Shown here: piece by piece, positions 24,590 through 34,595 of the stretch
Layout: every line of letters begins with the position of its first letter
How positions within the stretch are numbered: position 1 is the first letter of the stretch
Assembly: GCA_001606155.1 (NCBI GenBank)
Contig: LODT01000034.1
Location: forward strand, 349,665-413,664
Direction: 5' to 3'
DNA from: Tieghemostelium lacteum
Taxonomy: Eukaryota; Evosea; Eumycetozoa; Dictyosteliales; Raperosteliaceae
Length of the DNA: 64,000 bases
Made by a program: the position numbers and the translations under genes
Notes under the pieces: generated by a model
Seen by the model: only the letters and a program-made list of their open reading frames with translations
What the model was told of the DNA's origin: nothing
Database searches by the model: none

Positions 24590-25960
24590 TACTTTTTTAG
24601 TTGTGTGATATTGAGATCTGGTGTTAATAAAAAGTTATCATTGGGACCAAGTGCAATAATTTGGTTTACAATGTCATTGATATCGTGAATTTGATAGAAA
24701 TGAGTGATTGAGAATAGGTATCTTTGGGTTTAGTTAACATGTAATCTTTCATTCCTTTCTTTTTCTCAATTGTCTCTGAGATTTGGTTGAATGAGTTGGA
24801 GATGATAGCTACAAATACATTTACAAGAATAAAGAACACAAAGATGGCGAATAATAGATAATAGATTGGACCCAATGCTCTGTTAGTTGCTGCCATTTCT
24901 TCATAATTTGGTGGATTACCAATAATAAATTGTAATAATGTACCGAGTGAATTTACAAAACCATCAAATCCACTCATATTGGTACCAAATGTTGTCCAAC
25001 CTGAGAATAAGAAATCCAAATGTAATTAGCTGTACTTTTGCCTGTGACAATGTGATCCAAATCACATATAATCTCTTGTGTACAATTAAAAATCCAAATG
25101 TTTTGAATGCCAGTAATAGAATATTAATAGTACTGATTTGATACATTACTAGAGCAGTTTGACCTAAATTCTCTAAAAATGTTGGATAGGTATCTCTAAT
25201 ATCATCAATTTTACCAGAATCTCTATCTTTATCTGACAAGAATGCAATATACAATGCAATTGATGTAATAAATAACTAATTTCATAATTTATTAATAATT
25301 ATCATATTTAATTTCCAAATACTTTAATTACTAAATACATACAACAAAATTAACCAATTCTACCAAATGTTTAATATGTGAAAAGAAAAATTTTAATCTA
25401 TTCAATTGAGCATGAATATATGCTTCATTGATGAAATTGAAAATATAATAAATGAATTTCGCAAATACCTCTAAATGTATCTATTGGTTTAAGGTACATT
25501 TGAATTCTAAATGTTCTCATTGAATAGTATGGATTAACTTCACCTGATGCTGTCCATTCTGTTAACTAAAAATATTTTCAATTTGTATTAATATAACAAA
25601 TTCAATTAATAACATTTTCTAATACATACTAAAGTTGTTGAAGTAGCTCTAGTTTGGAAAGCTAAATTTAAAGTTGTAAATGAGATCATTACAGCTCTAG
25701 TTTGAGTTTAGTTAAAGAAACCATTGTCAATGAGTGACTGTAGATCCAGTGTGATATTAACCATTGGAATATCAATAAACCCACTTAAAACAAAACTCCA
25801 AGAAAGGTTGATCAAAATAAGAGAGTTTTGGATTAAGTTACACTTACTTTTATCAATTATTATTGATCCAGATAGCGGTTCCCACTTAGATCTGGAAAAT
25901 TTCTTATCCAGATGGCAACTGGAGTCCACTAAGTGTATAACGCTACTGTTATACCTGTAA
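24590..25960 (-). pseudogene. Polycystin-2 (PKD2/TRPP) family pseudogene
   Basis: Separate exons on the minus strand line up with a polycystin channel in the right order. First come ectodomain pieces near 25700-25930 and the region 'TQTRAVMISFTTLNLAFQT', interrupted by an in-frame TAA near 25707. Then come voltage-sensor-like segments ('FKTFGFLIVHKRLYVIW', 25050-25260). Last comes the pore/S6 part ('ATNRALGPIYYLLFAIF', 'ILVNVFVAIISNSFNQIS', 24740-24990). At about 25010-25030 the S5-pore part is shortened and the frame changes, though an AG acceptor-like site (TTCTTATTCTCAG) there leaves a small chance of an intron. Another frame change lies near 24720. The N-terminus is missing. I judge it dead, but note that splicing could rescue part of it. 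Confidence 0.75.
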
Positions 25961-26724
25961 CCTAATATTAATTTTACCTCTTACTTTCATTCGTTATTGT
26001 TTCATGTTCCTCTCTGGGTAAAAAAATATGGCTGGAACCTAGATAAATATTCAAATTTTGCGTTAGAATCGATTCACCTTTGGTTAAAGATTTATAAAAG
26101 TGGTGTATTTATAAATATAATAATTATGACCTACTCGACGTATTTTACTCTATATAAACCATTTATGTTGTTAAAGCCATGATACCAGGTATTTAAATAT
26201 TTTTGTTGTTGGCACAAAGCATCAACCGGTTGGCATAATTTAAAGCAATTTGAATGGATATGTCGAGGAGGAAGAGGAGAAGTGACAGGGATAACATTAT
26301 CACCATATTTTTTTTTTATATTTTCCAAAGTTAATATGTTTTATAGTTCCAATATTTACAGGTTGATTAATACCACCATCATCACTTATCCCACTGTGTT
26401 GTCCTTCGATTTTGTGTAGTATGTGATTAAAAAAATTTTGTAGTAATTGTTGTTTTGATAGTGAATTTTTTCCTTGTCTATTTTTGCTGGTCCTTTTTGG
26501 ATATAAATCTTGTTCACATTTTTATAATCATGGAAGGATTAGATATTGTAAGTTTTTGATCAAAGTGTGTGGATTGAATTATAGTACACCACTTTTTAAA
26601 AAAAAATAAAATATTTTAACATATTAAACTTCAAATAAAAAAATTTAAATCAAAAAAATTAAAGTTTTTATTGTTTAAATAGGTTTCTCTCCAAATAAAT
26701 CAAAATATTTGCAATAATAGAATT
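25961..26724. other. Intergenic region with a possible minor coding remnant
   Basis: On the minus strand, 26131-26330 is open and reads protein-like ('PLPPRHIHSNCFKLCQPVD'), perhaps a further piece of the neighbouring dead gene or an unrelated remnant. No family is recognisable. The part next to severin (26560-26724) is A/T-run-rich and probably holds its 3' end signals. Confidence 0.35.
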
Positions 26725-27831
26725 TTACTTGGTAAAGAATTCTTCAAACAAGACATTATCACCTCCACATATGAAACGAATAACTGGGGTATAAGGTGGA
26801 AGACCAGTTGTCTTAATGAATTCACTTGCAAAAGAGAAAGCTTTTTTCTTCTCGGATAAAGATGCCTTATTACCAACCCAAATATAGATTTCAAATCCTG
26901 TAGAAATGATAAAAACATCATTGTCATCTAAAAGTGAACGTTTAATATTTTTATCTCTGGCAATTTCTTTAAATTCTAATTTTCCACTTGCATCAGATAA
27001 TTTACAGAGAACTGATCTGCTTCTTCTGTCATTTTCTAGATCTGATCCTCCAGCTGCAGCATCACTGACTGGACCTATTCCACCAAGTAATTTGAAAAAT
27101 TGTGCAGGTGAATCAGATTCTGCAGTTACAGTCACTTCTGGTAATCCCCTACGATCGGATTTTATAGCATTTGATAAGGAACAAGCTTTAGCTTTTTCAC
27201 TTGGTGAAGACTTGGAACCAGTCCAAACAATTATCATGAGTCCAGCATCAAGGATAAATACATCACCAGAGTTCAAAGCACGGTATGTTAATGGAACCTC
27301 TGTAACTGTGACATTTTTTTTACCTTTGACATGGAGGAGACGAGGTCTGTATTTTTCTGGTTGAGTGTGTTTGAAAGCTGATTCAACACCGCCATTGAGG
27401 ATAAATATGGTGTTTTCTGGGAATAGGGCAAGGAAATCATCACTTTCATGTCCTTGGATTTGACGACCCACTATTGGATCTCCTCCGAGGAAATCATCGA
27501 GTTCAGTAGCCTTAAAACCAGCAGTGGCTGATTCGTCGGTCGATGTCAATTGTCCTAGCCAGAAATAGATAGCATGCTTGGGAGAAGCATCGCTGGTGTT
27601 GAGGATAATATAGGAGTCTCCATCATAGAATTTACCATACTGACTCTTGTCCCATGGTACAACTTTATAATTCTCGATTCTCCAGATTTCTAAACCTGGA
27701 GTCTTTCCAGCAGTCTTCCATTGTTCTTCCAATGCAGCTTTGTCAGAACGACACTTTTTATCTAGTTCAGAACTAAGTTGAGCAATATTTGATTGATTAA
27801 TATCAAGGGATTGTTTTGTTTCATTAGACAT
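26725..27831 (-). CDS. sevA: Severin (gelsolin-family actin-severing protein)
   Basis: A single exon of 368 residues, close to the 362 of Dictyostelium discoideum severin. It has three gelsolin repeats: about 50-150 ('GLEIWRIENYKVVPWD', 'GDSYIILNT', 'IYFWLGQ'), 170-265 ('LHVKGKKNVTVTEVPL', 'FILDAGLMIIVWTGSKSS') and 290-365 ('DNDVFIISTGFEIYIWVG'). Severin is a Ca2+-activated cytosolic protein that cuts actin filaments and caps barbed ends. The N-terminal 45 residues contain the typical segment with a central Glu/Lys-rich helix. The stop is followed by AT-rich sequence with likely poly(A) signals. Confidence 0.97.
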   Translation of the reverse strand: MSNETKQSLDINQSNIAQLSSELDKKCRSDKAALEEQWKTAGKTPGLEIWRIENYKVVPWDKSQYGKFYDGDSYIILNTSDASPKHAIYFWLGQLTSTDESATAGFKATELDDFLGGDPIVGRQIQGHESDDFLALFPENTIFILNGGVESAFKHTQPEKYRPRLLHVKGKKNVTVTEVPLTYRALNSGDVFILDAGLMIIVWTGSKSSPSEKAKACSLSNAIKSDRRGLPEVTVTAESDSPAQFFKLLGGIGPVSDAAAGGSDLENDRRSRSVLCKLSDASGKLEFKEIARDKNIKRSLLDDNDVFIISTGFEIYIWVGNKASLSEKKKAFSFASEFIKTTGLPPYTPVIRFICGGDNVLFEEFFTK

Positions 27832-28183
27832 CTTTGTATGCTATAAAAATAATTGAATGAATGTTTTAAAGTGAATGATTTAATTTATATAACAAGTGGA
27901 AATTAATTAATTTAATTTTTGTAAAAAAATTTAAAAATGAAATAAAAATAAAATAAAAATGGGGTATAAATGAATTGAAAATGACTATCCAAACTACAAA
28001 CAGGTACAAAATTTTGTTATGTCACCATTTAATAATTTGATTGGTTGTTAACACATATTATTTTTTTTATCACTTGCTCCTATTAATAATCTCATTTTCA
28101 GTAATAAATGTTTCAAACCGCTTTATTTATTTATTTTTTTGTAAATTACAAAAATCTTTAATTAATTAGAACCCCTTTCTTTG
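27832..28183. other. Intergenic region upstream of severin
   Basis: AT-rich 5' flank of severin. Near its right end 28164-28200 can form a stem of nine base pairs (ATTAGAACC with GGTTCTAAT). The right half of that stem is also the end of the coding remnant at 28184-28381, so the hairpin may be chance. Confidence 0.4.
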
Positions 28184-28381
28184 TTAAAAAGGTTCTAATG
28201 TGTGTGACCAAATTACAAAAACATGTTCATTACCATGTTCTCTATATTGTTTGAATGCAGAGACAAACATTTTGAGATCCTCAAGTCTGACTTTTAGGTG
28301 TTGGATGTGGTGAAAGTGTGATACCAGCCTATATGGCTTAGTAATAGTGAGGTCAAAAGAGATGTTCCATCGATAACTTTG
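28184..28381 (-). pseudogene. Orphan coding remnant, 3' end of an unknown gene
   Basis: A 65-codon open frame without ATG ends at a stop at 28184. It reads like well-ordered protein: 'NISFDLTITKPYRLVSHFHH', 'LEDLKMFVSAFKQYREHG', 'VFVIWSHTLEPF'. A TAA lies directly upstream in frame, and I find no acceptor that would link it to another exon. It abuts copy 2 of the direct repeat. I do not recognise the family. Codon use is like the host's, so it is probably a broken host gene end. Confidence 0.5.
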
Positions 28382-28439
28382 TTAAGAATAAAGCTATTTG
28401 TAAAACTTGATTAAATGACGAAATATTAATATTAAAATT

Positions 28440-28745
28440 ATTAGTAAATAAATATTTTCTAATGAAAGTAATAGATACCATCTTTTAATTTGGATATTTG
28501 TTATAATTGGATTGATAAAGTTAGATAAAAAGTTGGTATATATGAGAAATAAGGATATTTTCAAAGAATAAAGAGTATTTGGATTTACGATATTGATGAA
28601 ATCGACGAAATTGATCTCCACCAAGTAGAATCCACATGACTTGGACTTTGGAGAACATATTGCTAAAATCAATGTTGGGAAGTCTATCTCATCTCCATGA
28701 GGATAAAGGAAACCTTACAGAAATGATCCAATTCAAAGAGCTCTT
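28440..28745 (+). repeat. Direct repeat module, copy 2
   Basis: The second copy of the module at 22430-22700, same orientation, 6 kb away. It includes the shared end block 'GGAAACCTTACAGAAATGAT', after which the two copies part. In copy 1 glycine decarboxylase remnants follow; here unrelated DNA leads into the 3' end of the minus-strand secreted gene. It carries small insertions relative to copy 1. Confidence 0.8.
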
Positions 28746-28770
28746 GATCAAGAATAAATATTACAGTTTA

Positions 28771-29781
28771 TTAAAGTGAAACCATATAGTATGAACCGGT
28801 AACTGTAGAGTTACTCTGGTGTCCTATAACATAGGTCTTGGAATACTGAGTTTGTGTATTTAATATAGAAATTGTATTCTGTATTCTATTTTCAGAAGGA
28901 TCCGTCACCAATATAATAAATTCATCAAATGCCAAAAATGAGAAATTTATATCAGCAACAGCTTTAGGGATTTCGGTGACCATTTGTACATCACCACTCA
29001 TATCAATTTTATAAACCATCAGAAACCCAGTGTCTTCAGAGACAGCATATAGAGTATCATCAATAATCACCAATTGAGAAAAATCATAGGATATAAAATA
29101 TGAGTTTATCGCACCAGAACTTATATTATACATATATATATAATCATCCATATAATCATGATCGAGGTTTACAATGAATTGTGATGTCTGTTGATTGAAA
29201 AGGGAATCTGTAGCAGTAGAGTAATTTGTAACTAAACCATCTATACCTCTGTCTTTAAATGCCAGATATTCAAAATCCCATGAAAGTATGGTACTGTTAT
29301 AGGATGAATCGATAATATCCAAATCATCTGAACTATCGTATTTAAAACCACCAGTTGAAGATGTAGGAATAGCACCAATTCTAATGGCAGTTGCATATAG
29401 TACACCTGTGAGATCATCGTATCCCAATGATCCAGATATTATATTATAATTGTAACCTGGATATTGCATGGATTTGTATACTGAAAACTCACTATTTGCA
29501 AACTCCAATGATACCAATGTTAATGATCTGGAATCTGAGCAAGCTATCATTAAAGATGAACAGTTTACCCATAGAATATCCAAAGGTTCTCCATAATTTG
29601 TATTTGGTGGAAACTTATAGTTTTCAATTGGGAAATAACTTCCATTTTGTAAATCATATTTTGATACTACATATTGTCCTGAACTATAAAATATACCCCA
29701 TAGGTAATTTGGTGTTACATCGTTTCTAACTAATTTAACTGTACATATTACTAATATTACTATAGATAAGAATTTGTTCAT
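28771..29781 (-). CDS. Secreted protein of unknown function, beta-propeller-like
   Basis: A single exon of 336 residues beginning with a signal peptide ('MNKFLSIVILVICTVKLV', cut near residue 20). The rest alternates short beta-strand-like runs with Asp/Ser/Gly turns and has phrases such as 'GVLYATAIRIG', 'LVIIDDTLYAVSEDTG' and 'FLAFDEFIILVTDP' spaced about 45-50 residues apart, as in blade repeats of a propeller. It has several NxS/T sites and few Cys. No TM or GPI signal is visible. I do not recognise a named family; extracellular location is inferred from the leader. Confidence 0.65.
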   Translation of the reverse strand: MNKFLSIVILVICTVKLVRNDVTPNYLWGIFYSSGQYVVSKYDLQNGSYFPIENYKFPPNTNYGEPLDILWVNCSSLMIACSDSRSLTLVSLEFANSEFSVYKSMQYPGYNYNIISGSLGYDDLTGVLYATAIRIGAIPTSSTGGFKYDSSDDLDIIDSSYNSTILSWDFEYLAFKDRGIDGLVTNYSTATDSLFNQQTSQFIVNLDHDYMDDYIYMYNISSGAINSYFISYDFSQLVIIDDTLYAVSEDTGFLMVYKIDMSGDVQMVTEIPKAVADINFSFLAFDEFIILVTDPSENRIQNTISILNTQTQYSKTYVIGHQSNSTVTGSYYMVSL

Positions 29782-29977
29782 TTGATTATCTTAACAATCA
29801 TAACACTGTTTTTTAAAAAAAATGAAAAATAATCTTGATTTCTCAAGTAAATTTTGATTGAAAATTATTATTTTTAATTATATTTTTATTTTTTTGAAAG
29901 AACTACACTTACAACCAGATCCAAATCTGAATTAATTCTTTTTTTTTTTTTTTTGGTCTAATAATGATCATTAACTG

Positions 29978-30545
29978 ATGACGAATAGATATTGGGATTA
30001 TAGTATTGAAAACTGTAAAAGAGCACTACATGAACTATATACGCTTTGCCAAGATGAACAATCAGTTGATAAATGTGACTCAGTTTTAGAGGTACTCAAA
30101 TCTACTAGTTTGAATTTTCAAGATTTAAAATCAACACTGTTTACATCTATCAATAGTAATGCAGATAAAGAGAATGTGAAATTAACATCACAACTAAAGA
30201 GTTCTTCAACAGGAGGACTAAATGAGGAATCTATTGAAATTAAACAAACTCCATCCTCACCTGTTCAGGAATCCATTAAAACAAATAGTATCACACCTGA
30301 AAGTATTATACTTCATCCTATTTCCTTAGATTCTTCTAAAAAATCAAACTCTTCATCTACTCTACCTAATCTCATAACACCAATAATAACAACTACAACA
30401 TCAACAAATACATCAATAGCACCAACTACATCAACAACAGAACAATCAATGAAATGGTCAGATAGATTAAAATTAGCATTGAATTTAAATGATAACCCAA
30501 ATGATCTTGATTTAAGTAATGATAATGATAATGATAATGACAATG

Positions 30546-30578
<33 letters not shown>

Positions 30579-32818
30579 GTACTAAATTAAAAGAAACATA
30601 TGAGAATAAACAAAATCAAGCAAAGATAAAAAGAGAAGAAATTTTAGATAAAAAGATTAGTGGTGTAATTACAAATAGAACAAGATTGAATGAATTTAAT
30701 AAGAGAAATGAAGAAAATAAGGAAAGAAAAAAGATATCAATTGAAGCTAAACAAGGTCGTGCTGATCAGTTACATGACCAACATATTACACAAATTAAAC
30801 AAAAGGCTAATTTTGAAACTAAAAAAGTGGAGGAAATGCAATGGATTACCAATCAGTCTTCTGAGTCACACAAGTATTTCAAACAAAAGAAATTTGATAA
30901 GTTAGAGGCTAAAAGAAAGAAATTCATTGAGGAAAAGAGAAAGAAGTCTTTGGATTCTGCTACTTTGAGAGAGGAGTCAGCAACTAGAAGAAGAAAGCAA
31001 ATTGAATCATCTCGTGCTCAGATTCTACTTGGGTACATGCCAAATTCTCCACCAATATCTGAGGATCCTAACAGAAAGATTCGTAGATACTGTAGATATT
31101 GTAATGTTTTGATTACTAGTGACGAGTTTTTAGAGAACCATTTACAAGATCCTAGACATCAGGTGAATTTTAAAAAGGGTAGAACAGCAACACAGGTGGG
31201 TACAGAGGATGGTGCATTGGTGTTGGTTACTCTACCTTTTGATTTACTTTCCACTCAGTTACTAGCACCTATATCTAAAGAGGAAATGGAAAGAATTAGA
31301 GAATTGGAGAGTGAGATGAAACCTACTATTCAGAATCTACAAAATAATGTATTTTCAGAGAAATTGTATCAGTTGGATTATAATGAAAAGAAATTAATTC
31401 TATCACCCTTGTCTAATGGAACTAATATTGCAATTTACGAGAAAGTTCTAAATGAATTTACTAATCTTATTGCAAAGAAAGATTATGAGAATCTACAGTT
31501 TCTTCTAAATGATCTATTGATATTATTGACAAAACACAACCAATACAATGACTATATTTATTTTACAAAAAATGGTGGTATGGTTAATATAATGAAGATT
31601 TTAAATGAATTTCATAACCCACCTTCCAAGTATGTATATAATTTACATCTTTTTCAATGAATATTACCCATTCCCCACACTTACTTACAAATTCATCACT
31701 AAAATAGTTTAATTAAATTATCAATTGAATTATTATTGATATTATGTAGATGTGAAGCCAATTTAATTTATTTTATAACAACACCAGGTGGAATAGTTGG
31801 TATTTTAGATATGCTCTCTGGTAATATACTATCTAAACCTGATTTAGTATCTCCTTTTTTACCTCCACTTTTGAAACTTTTAAATAGGATCATAACACTC
31901 AAAGACCTGGATATGCAAGGTCATTACAAGACCAATGATTTCAAAATGGATTTGATTAGTTATATCATTGGTCAATGTATATTTGAAAAACTTGAACTTA
32001 AACTACCTAGACACATTCAACTCGGTCTCTTAGATAGTAATGTAAACTCAACCATTTTTGCACAAGAAGTTATTAGACTACTTCTAAATATATCCATGTA
32101 CTATCTAGAGTTGAAAAAGAGTAATATATCTTCATTTCTTCCACCGATACCTGAGAGCCAAAACTTTCTATTGACACTAAAGAAAACCAATCTCATTGGA
32201 ATATTGTCACTTCTCACATCAACACTGTTGAGAACCACCAAGAAACCAGTTGCTAACTCTACTATTGAGATTTCAAATACTCTACTTCAGCTGGTGAACG
32301 ATTCATTACAATTATTTATCAAATTGTCTATCCTAGATCTACCATTCATTCAAAGTTTTCTAGGATCTGATGATTACCAAATTGAATTCTACCATTTTGT
32401 TAATCATCTACTTAGATATACAACACAGAAGACTAATTTAAATAATAACCTGAATGGAACTCAACAGAATCCTATTCAAATTCAGATACTAGATAGAATT
32501 ATAGTACTTTTAGGATATTATAGTATTAAAAATGAAAGAAATCAAGAGATTCTTCATTGGGGAGAACAAGAAACCATTCTTCATAAGCTATGTACTCTTC
32601 CTTTAGTTTATTATTTTGATAAAGACTCTACAAAATCTAATATCATCTATCCAACATTAATTACATTGTGTCTCAATAATAGAAATCGTATTCTCATTAA
32701 ACAAGAACTCTCCATAGAACTTTTAAATAACTATTACAATGAGCATCACAATAATAACACAATGAATGAACTCTTATGCTATTTAAATTTAAATAAAGAT
32801 CCTTTTATTATTGATTAA
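29978..32818 (+). CDS. SCAPER-like protein with C2H2 zinc finger
   Basis: Exons 29978..31629 and 31708..32818 join in phase (donor GTATGT, acceptor AATAG) for 920 residues. The order is: an N-terminal helical segment ('YWDYSIENCKRALHELYTLC'), a low-complexity Ser/Thr region, an Asp/Asn repeat near residue 180-205, and a long Lys/Glu/Arg coiled coil (about 210-360) ending 'SSRAQILLGYMPNSPP'. Next is a zinc finger 'YCRYCNVLITSDEFLENH' at about 369-392, then a helical repeat C-terminal half. This order fits SCAPER, a cyclin A/CDK2-binding protein of the ER linked in animals to translation-coupled mRNA decay and ciliary function. Family assignment is by architecture and the zinc finger, not full alignment. 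Confidence 0.72.
30511..30585 (+). repeat. (GATAAT)n/(AAT)n tract coding Asp-Asn then poly-Asn
   Basis: Alternating Asp-Asn codons pass into a pure Asn run inside the SCAPER-like gene. It is a simple-sequence tract of expected dictyostelid type. Confidence 0.9.
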
Positions 32819-32920
32819 ATAACCAATTCATTTAAAAAGAATAGAATTATCATAACTTATCAAATTTAATATTATATTTACAATTTTCTATCTTATTTCA
32901 AATAAATTATTTATTCATTA

Positions 32921-33676
32921 TTATTTTTTAAATTTACCACTTGAATTCATTGAAGGAAAATCATTTTCAGATTCAATAGAAGGGGTTGATGAAAATGTAG
33001 CTCCAGTTTGACTAGTTGGTTTTAAAGATTGATTAGGTGTATGAACACTTGAAATCTGTGCCCATGTTAATCCTGCTGGTTTTGGTGAAACCACTGGACC
33101 ACCACCAGATGTAGTTGTTGTAGTTGTTGTACTTTGAACAACAGGCTCAACAACAGTCGATGTGGTAGTTGGTAAAACAGCAGAAACTTTTGAATTCTCT
33201 CTATCCTCAACAGTGTTGCTAACTGATGAATTTGCAACTTCAGATAACACAAAACCATGACAATTCATAGGTGAACAATAACAAGCTAGAATTTTACCCT
33301 TAAGTTCATCTTTAGCCTGTTGAAATAGTTTAGCTTGTTCAGGAGCAAATAACCAATCTCTATATTTCTTTACACAAGTGTTTCTGTCACCGTGTACACC
33401 AACTCTGAATTTATTACCCCACTTAAAATCTGTTTTTGGGTCCATTGAAGGATTAAATCTTCCAACATAGACATCATAGGGTTTCTTACTGACATGTACT
33501 ACATAATGTTGATAATCTTTATTGTATAAATACACACCATCGTTAGTCACTGATTGTGAGTTTTCCAATGGTTCAACTTCTTTTTTATGATATTGACTGT
33601 TTTTAGTACCACCTGATGTGCTAGTTGGCTTTGATGTTGGTTTATAGTAACCAACCGATTTCTTTGACATCGCCAT
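32921..33676 (-). CDS. DUF4326 domain protein
   Basis: A single exon of 251 residues. The conserved domain is at about 58-150: 'VVHVSKKPYDVYVGR', 'FKWGNKFRVG', 'YRDWLFAPEQ', 'LKGKILACYCSPMNCHG'. These are the hallmarks of DUF4326, a small domain with conserved Arg, Gly and a CxC..CH cluster that suggests metal or nucleotide binding; its activity is not established. The N-terminal 45 residues and the C-terminal 90 are Ser/Thr/Pro-rich and likely disordered. It is tail-to-tail with the SCAPER-like gene, about 100 bases between stops. The start is MAMSK; the second ATG two codons later could also serve. Confidence 0.85.
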   Translation of the reverse strand: MAMSKKSVGYYKPTSKPTSTSGGTKNSQYHKKEVEPLENSQSVTNDGVYLYNKDYQHYVVHVSKKPYDVYVGRFNPSMDPKTDFKWGNKFRVGVHGDRNTCVKKYRDWLFAPEQAKLFQQAKDELKGKILACYCSPMNCHGFVLSEVANSSVSNTVEDRENSKVSAVLPTTTSTVVEPVVQSTTTTTTTSGGGPVVSPKPAGLTWAQISSVHTPNQSLKPTSQTGATFSSTPSIESENDFPSMNSSGKFKK

Positions 33677-33913
33677 TATTCAATGTTCATAAATGAAAAA
33701 AAAAAAAAAAAAAAATTTTAAAATTAATCATCACAATTTGTGTTATGCAGATTTTCTATATCTTTTCCCCACTTTTCGCATAAAATTCCAAAAATATCGT
33801 GATCATTTCAAATAAAATGATGGGATCTATAATCAAAGTGACACTGAAAGAGATAATTTTATGTGTTTTGTACAGTAACTCTAAAGTTTATTATCTAGAG
33901 AGTTAATAAACAT

Positions 33914-34595
33914 CTAAACATTACAACCTGGTGGCCATGACAATTGTTTTCCACCAATGATATGAATGTGTAACCATCTTACTGATTGACAACCATGTAC
34001 ACCTTCATTTATAACTAATCTGTATCCATCAATACCTTTGATTTCTGCAACTTTTGGAATTGTTACCATCATGTGTCCTAATATCTTTTTATGTTCTTCA
34101 CCATCTAGGTCTAGTTTATACTCTAATTAGCATTCTCTCTCTCTACTGACTATTTACTATTGTTATTATTTCATTATTATACATACCACTTACACCACCA
34201 ATTGGTTTTTTTGGAATAATTAGACAATGAACAGGTGCACATGGTGCAATATCATCAAATACCAAACAAAGATCATCTTCATAAACTTTTTTACATGGAA
34301 TTTGTCCAGCTACAATTTTAGCAAAAATTGTATCTTTAGGATCTTGTCTGTTAGCTTCTGCTGTAGCTCCTGGTTTTGACATGTTTTGTATATTCTCTTT
34401 GTTGTTGTTAGTACTAAATAAGAGTTTCTGTTGATTTGAACTTTTAAAATTTTGATTATCTATTAAAATTGATTTACTAGATAAAATACTGTGTTTAATA
34501 TTTTTTTGGTTGTAGAAAAAAACTGATGAACTAAGTGATAAGTTTTTTCTTTTACAAATTGAACTCACACCTAAATAAACCCTGCTGAAATTCAT
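33914..34595 (-). CDS. HINT-type histidine triad nucleotide-binding protein
   Basis: Exons 34187..34595 and 33914..34122 (minus) join in phase (donor GTATGT, acceptor AATTAG) for 205 residues. The HIT core is complete: 'DTIFAKIVAGQIPCKKVYED', 'CLVFDDIAPCAPVHCLIIPK', 'HKKILGHMMVTIPKVA', 'NEGVHGCQSVRWLHIHIIGG' with the HxHxx triad, ending 'WPPG'. HINT proteins hydrolyse AMP-linked amides. Residues 1-70 precede the normal start and are basic, Ser/Asn-rich and nearly free of acid at first, like a mitochondrial presequence. A second ATG ('MSKPGATAEANRQDP') begins where short HINT proteins normally begin. ATG 34595 was chosen because the codon before it is TTG. Confidence 0.9.

Noticed and set aside
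26131-26330. 65-codon minus-strand frame as a gene
   Set aside because: No ATG in good context, no family, and it lies in the debris around the polycystin pseudogene. Mentioned only as a possible remnant.
28164-28200. Hairpin as a small RNA or terminator
   Set aside because: The nine-base-pair stem overlaps the end of a coding remnant and has no accompanying motif; probably chance in AT-rich DNA.
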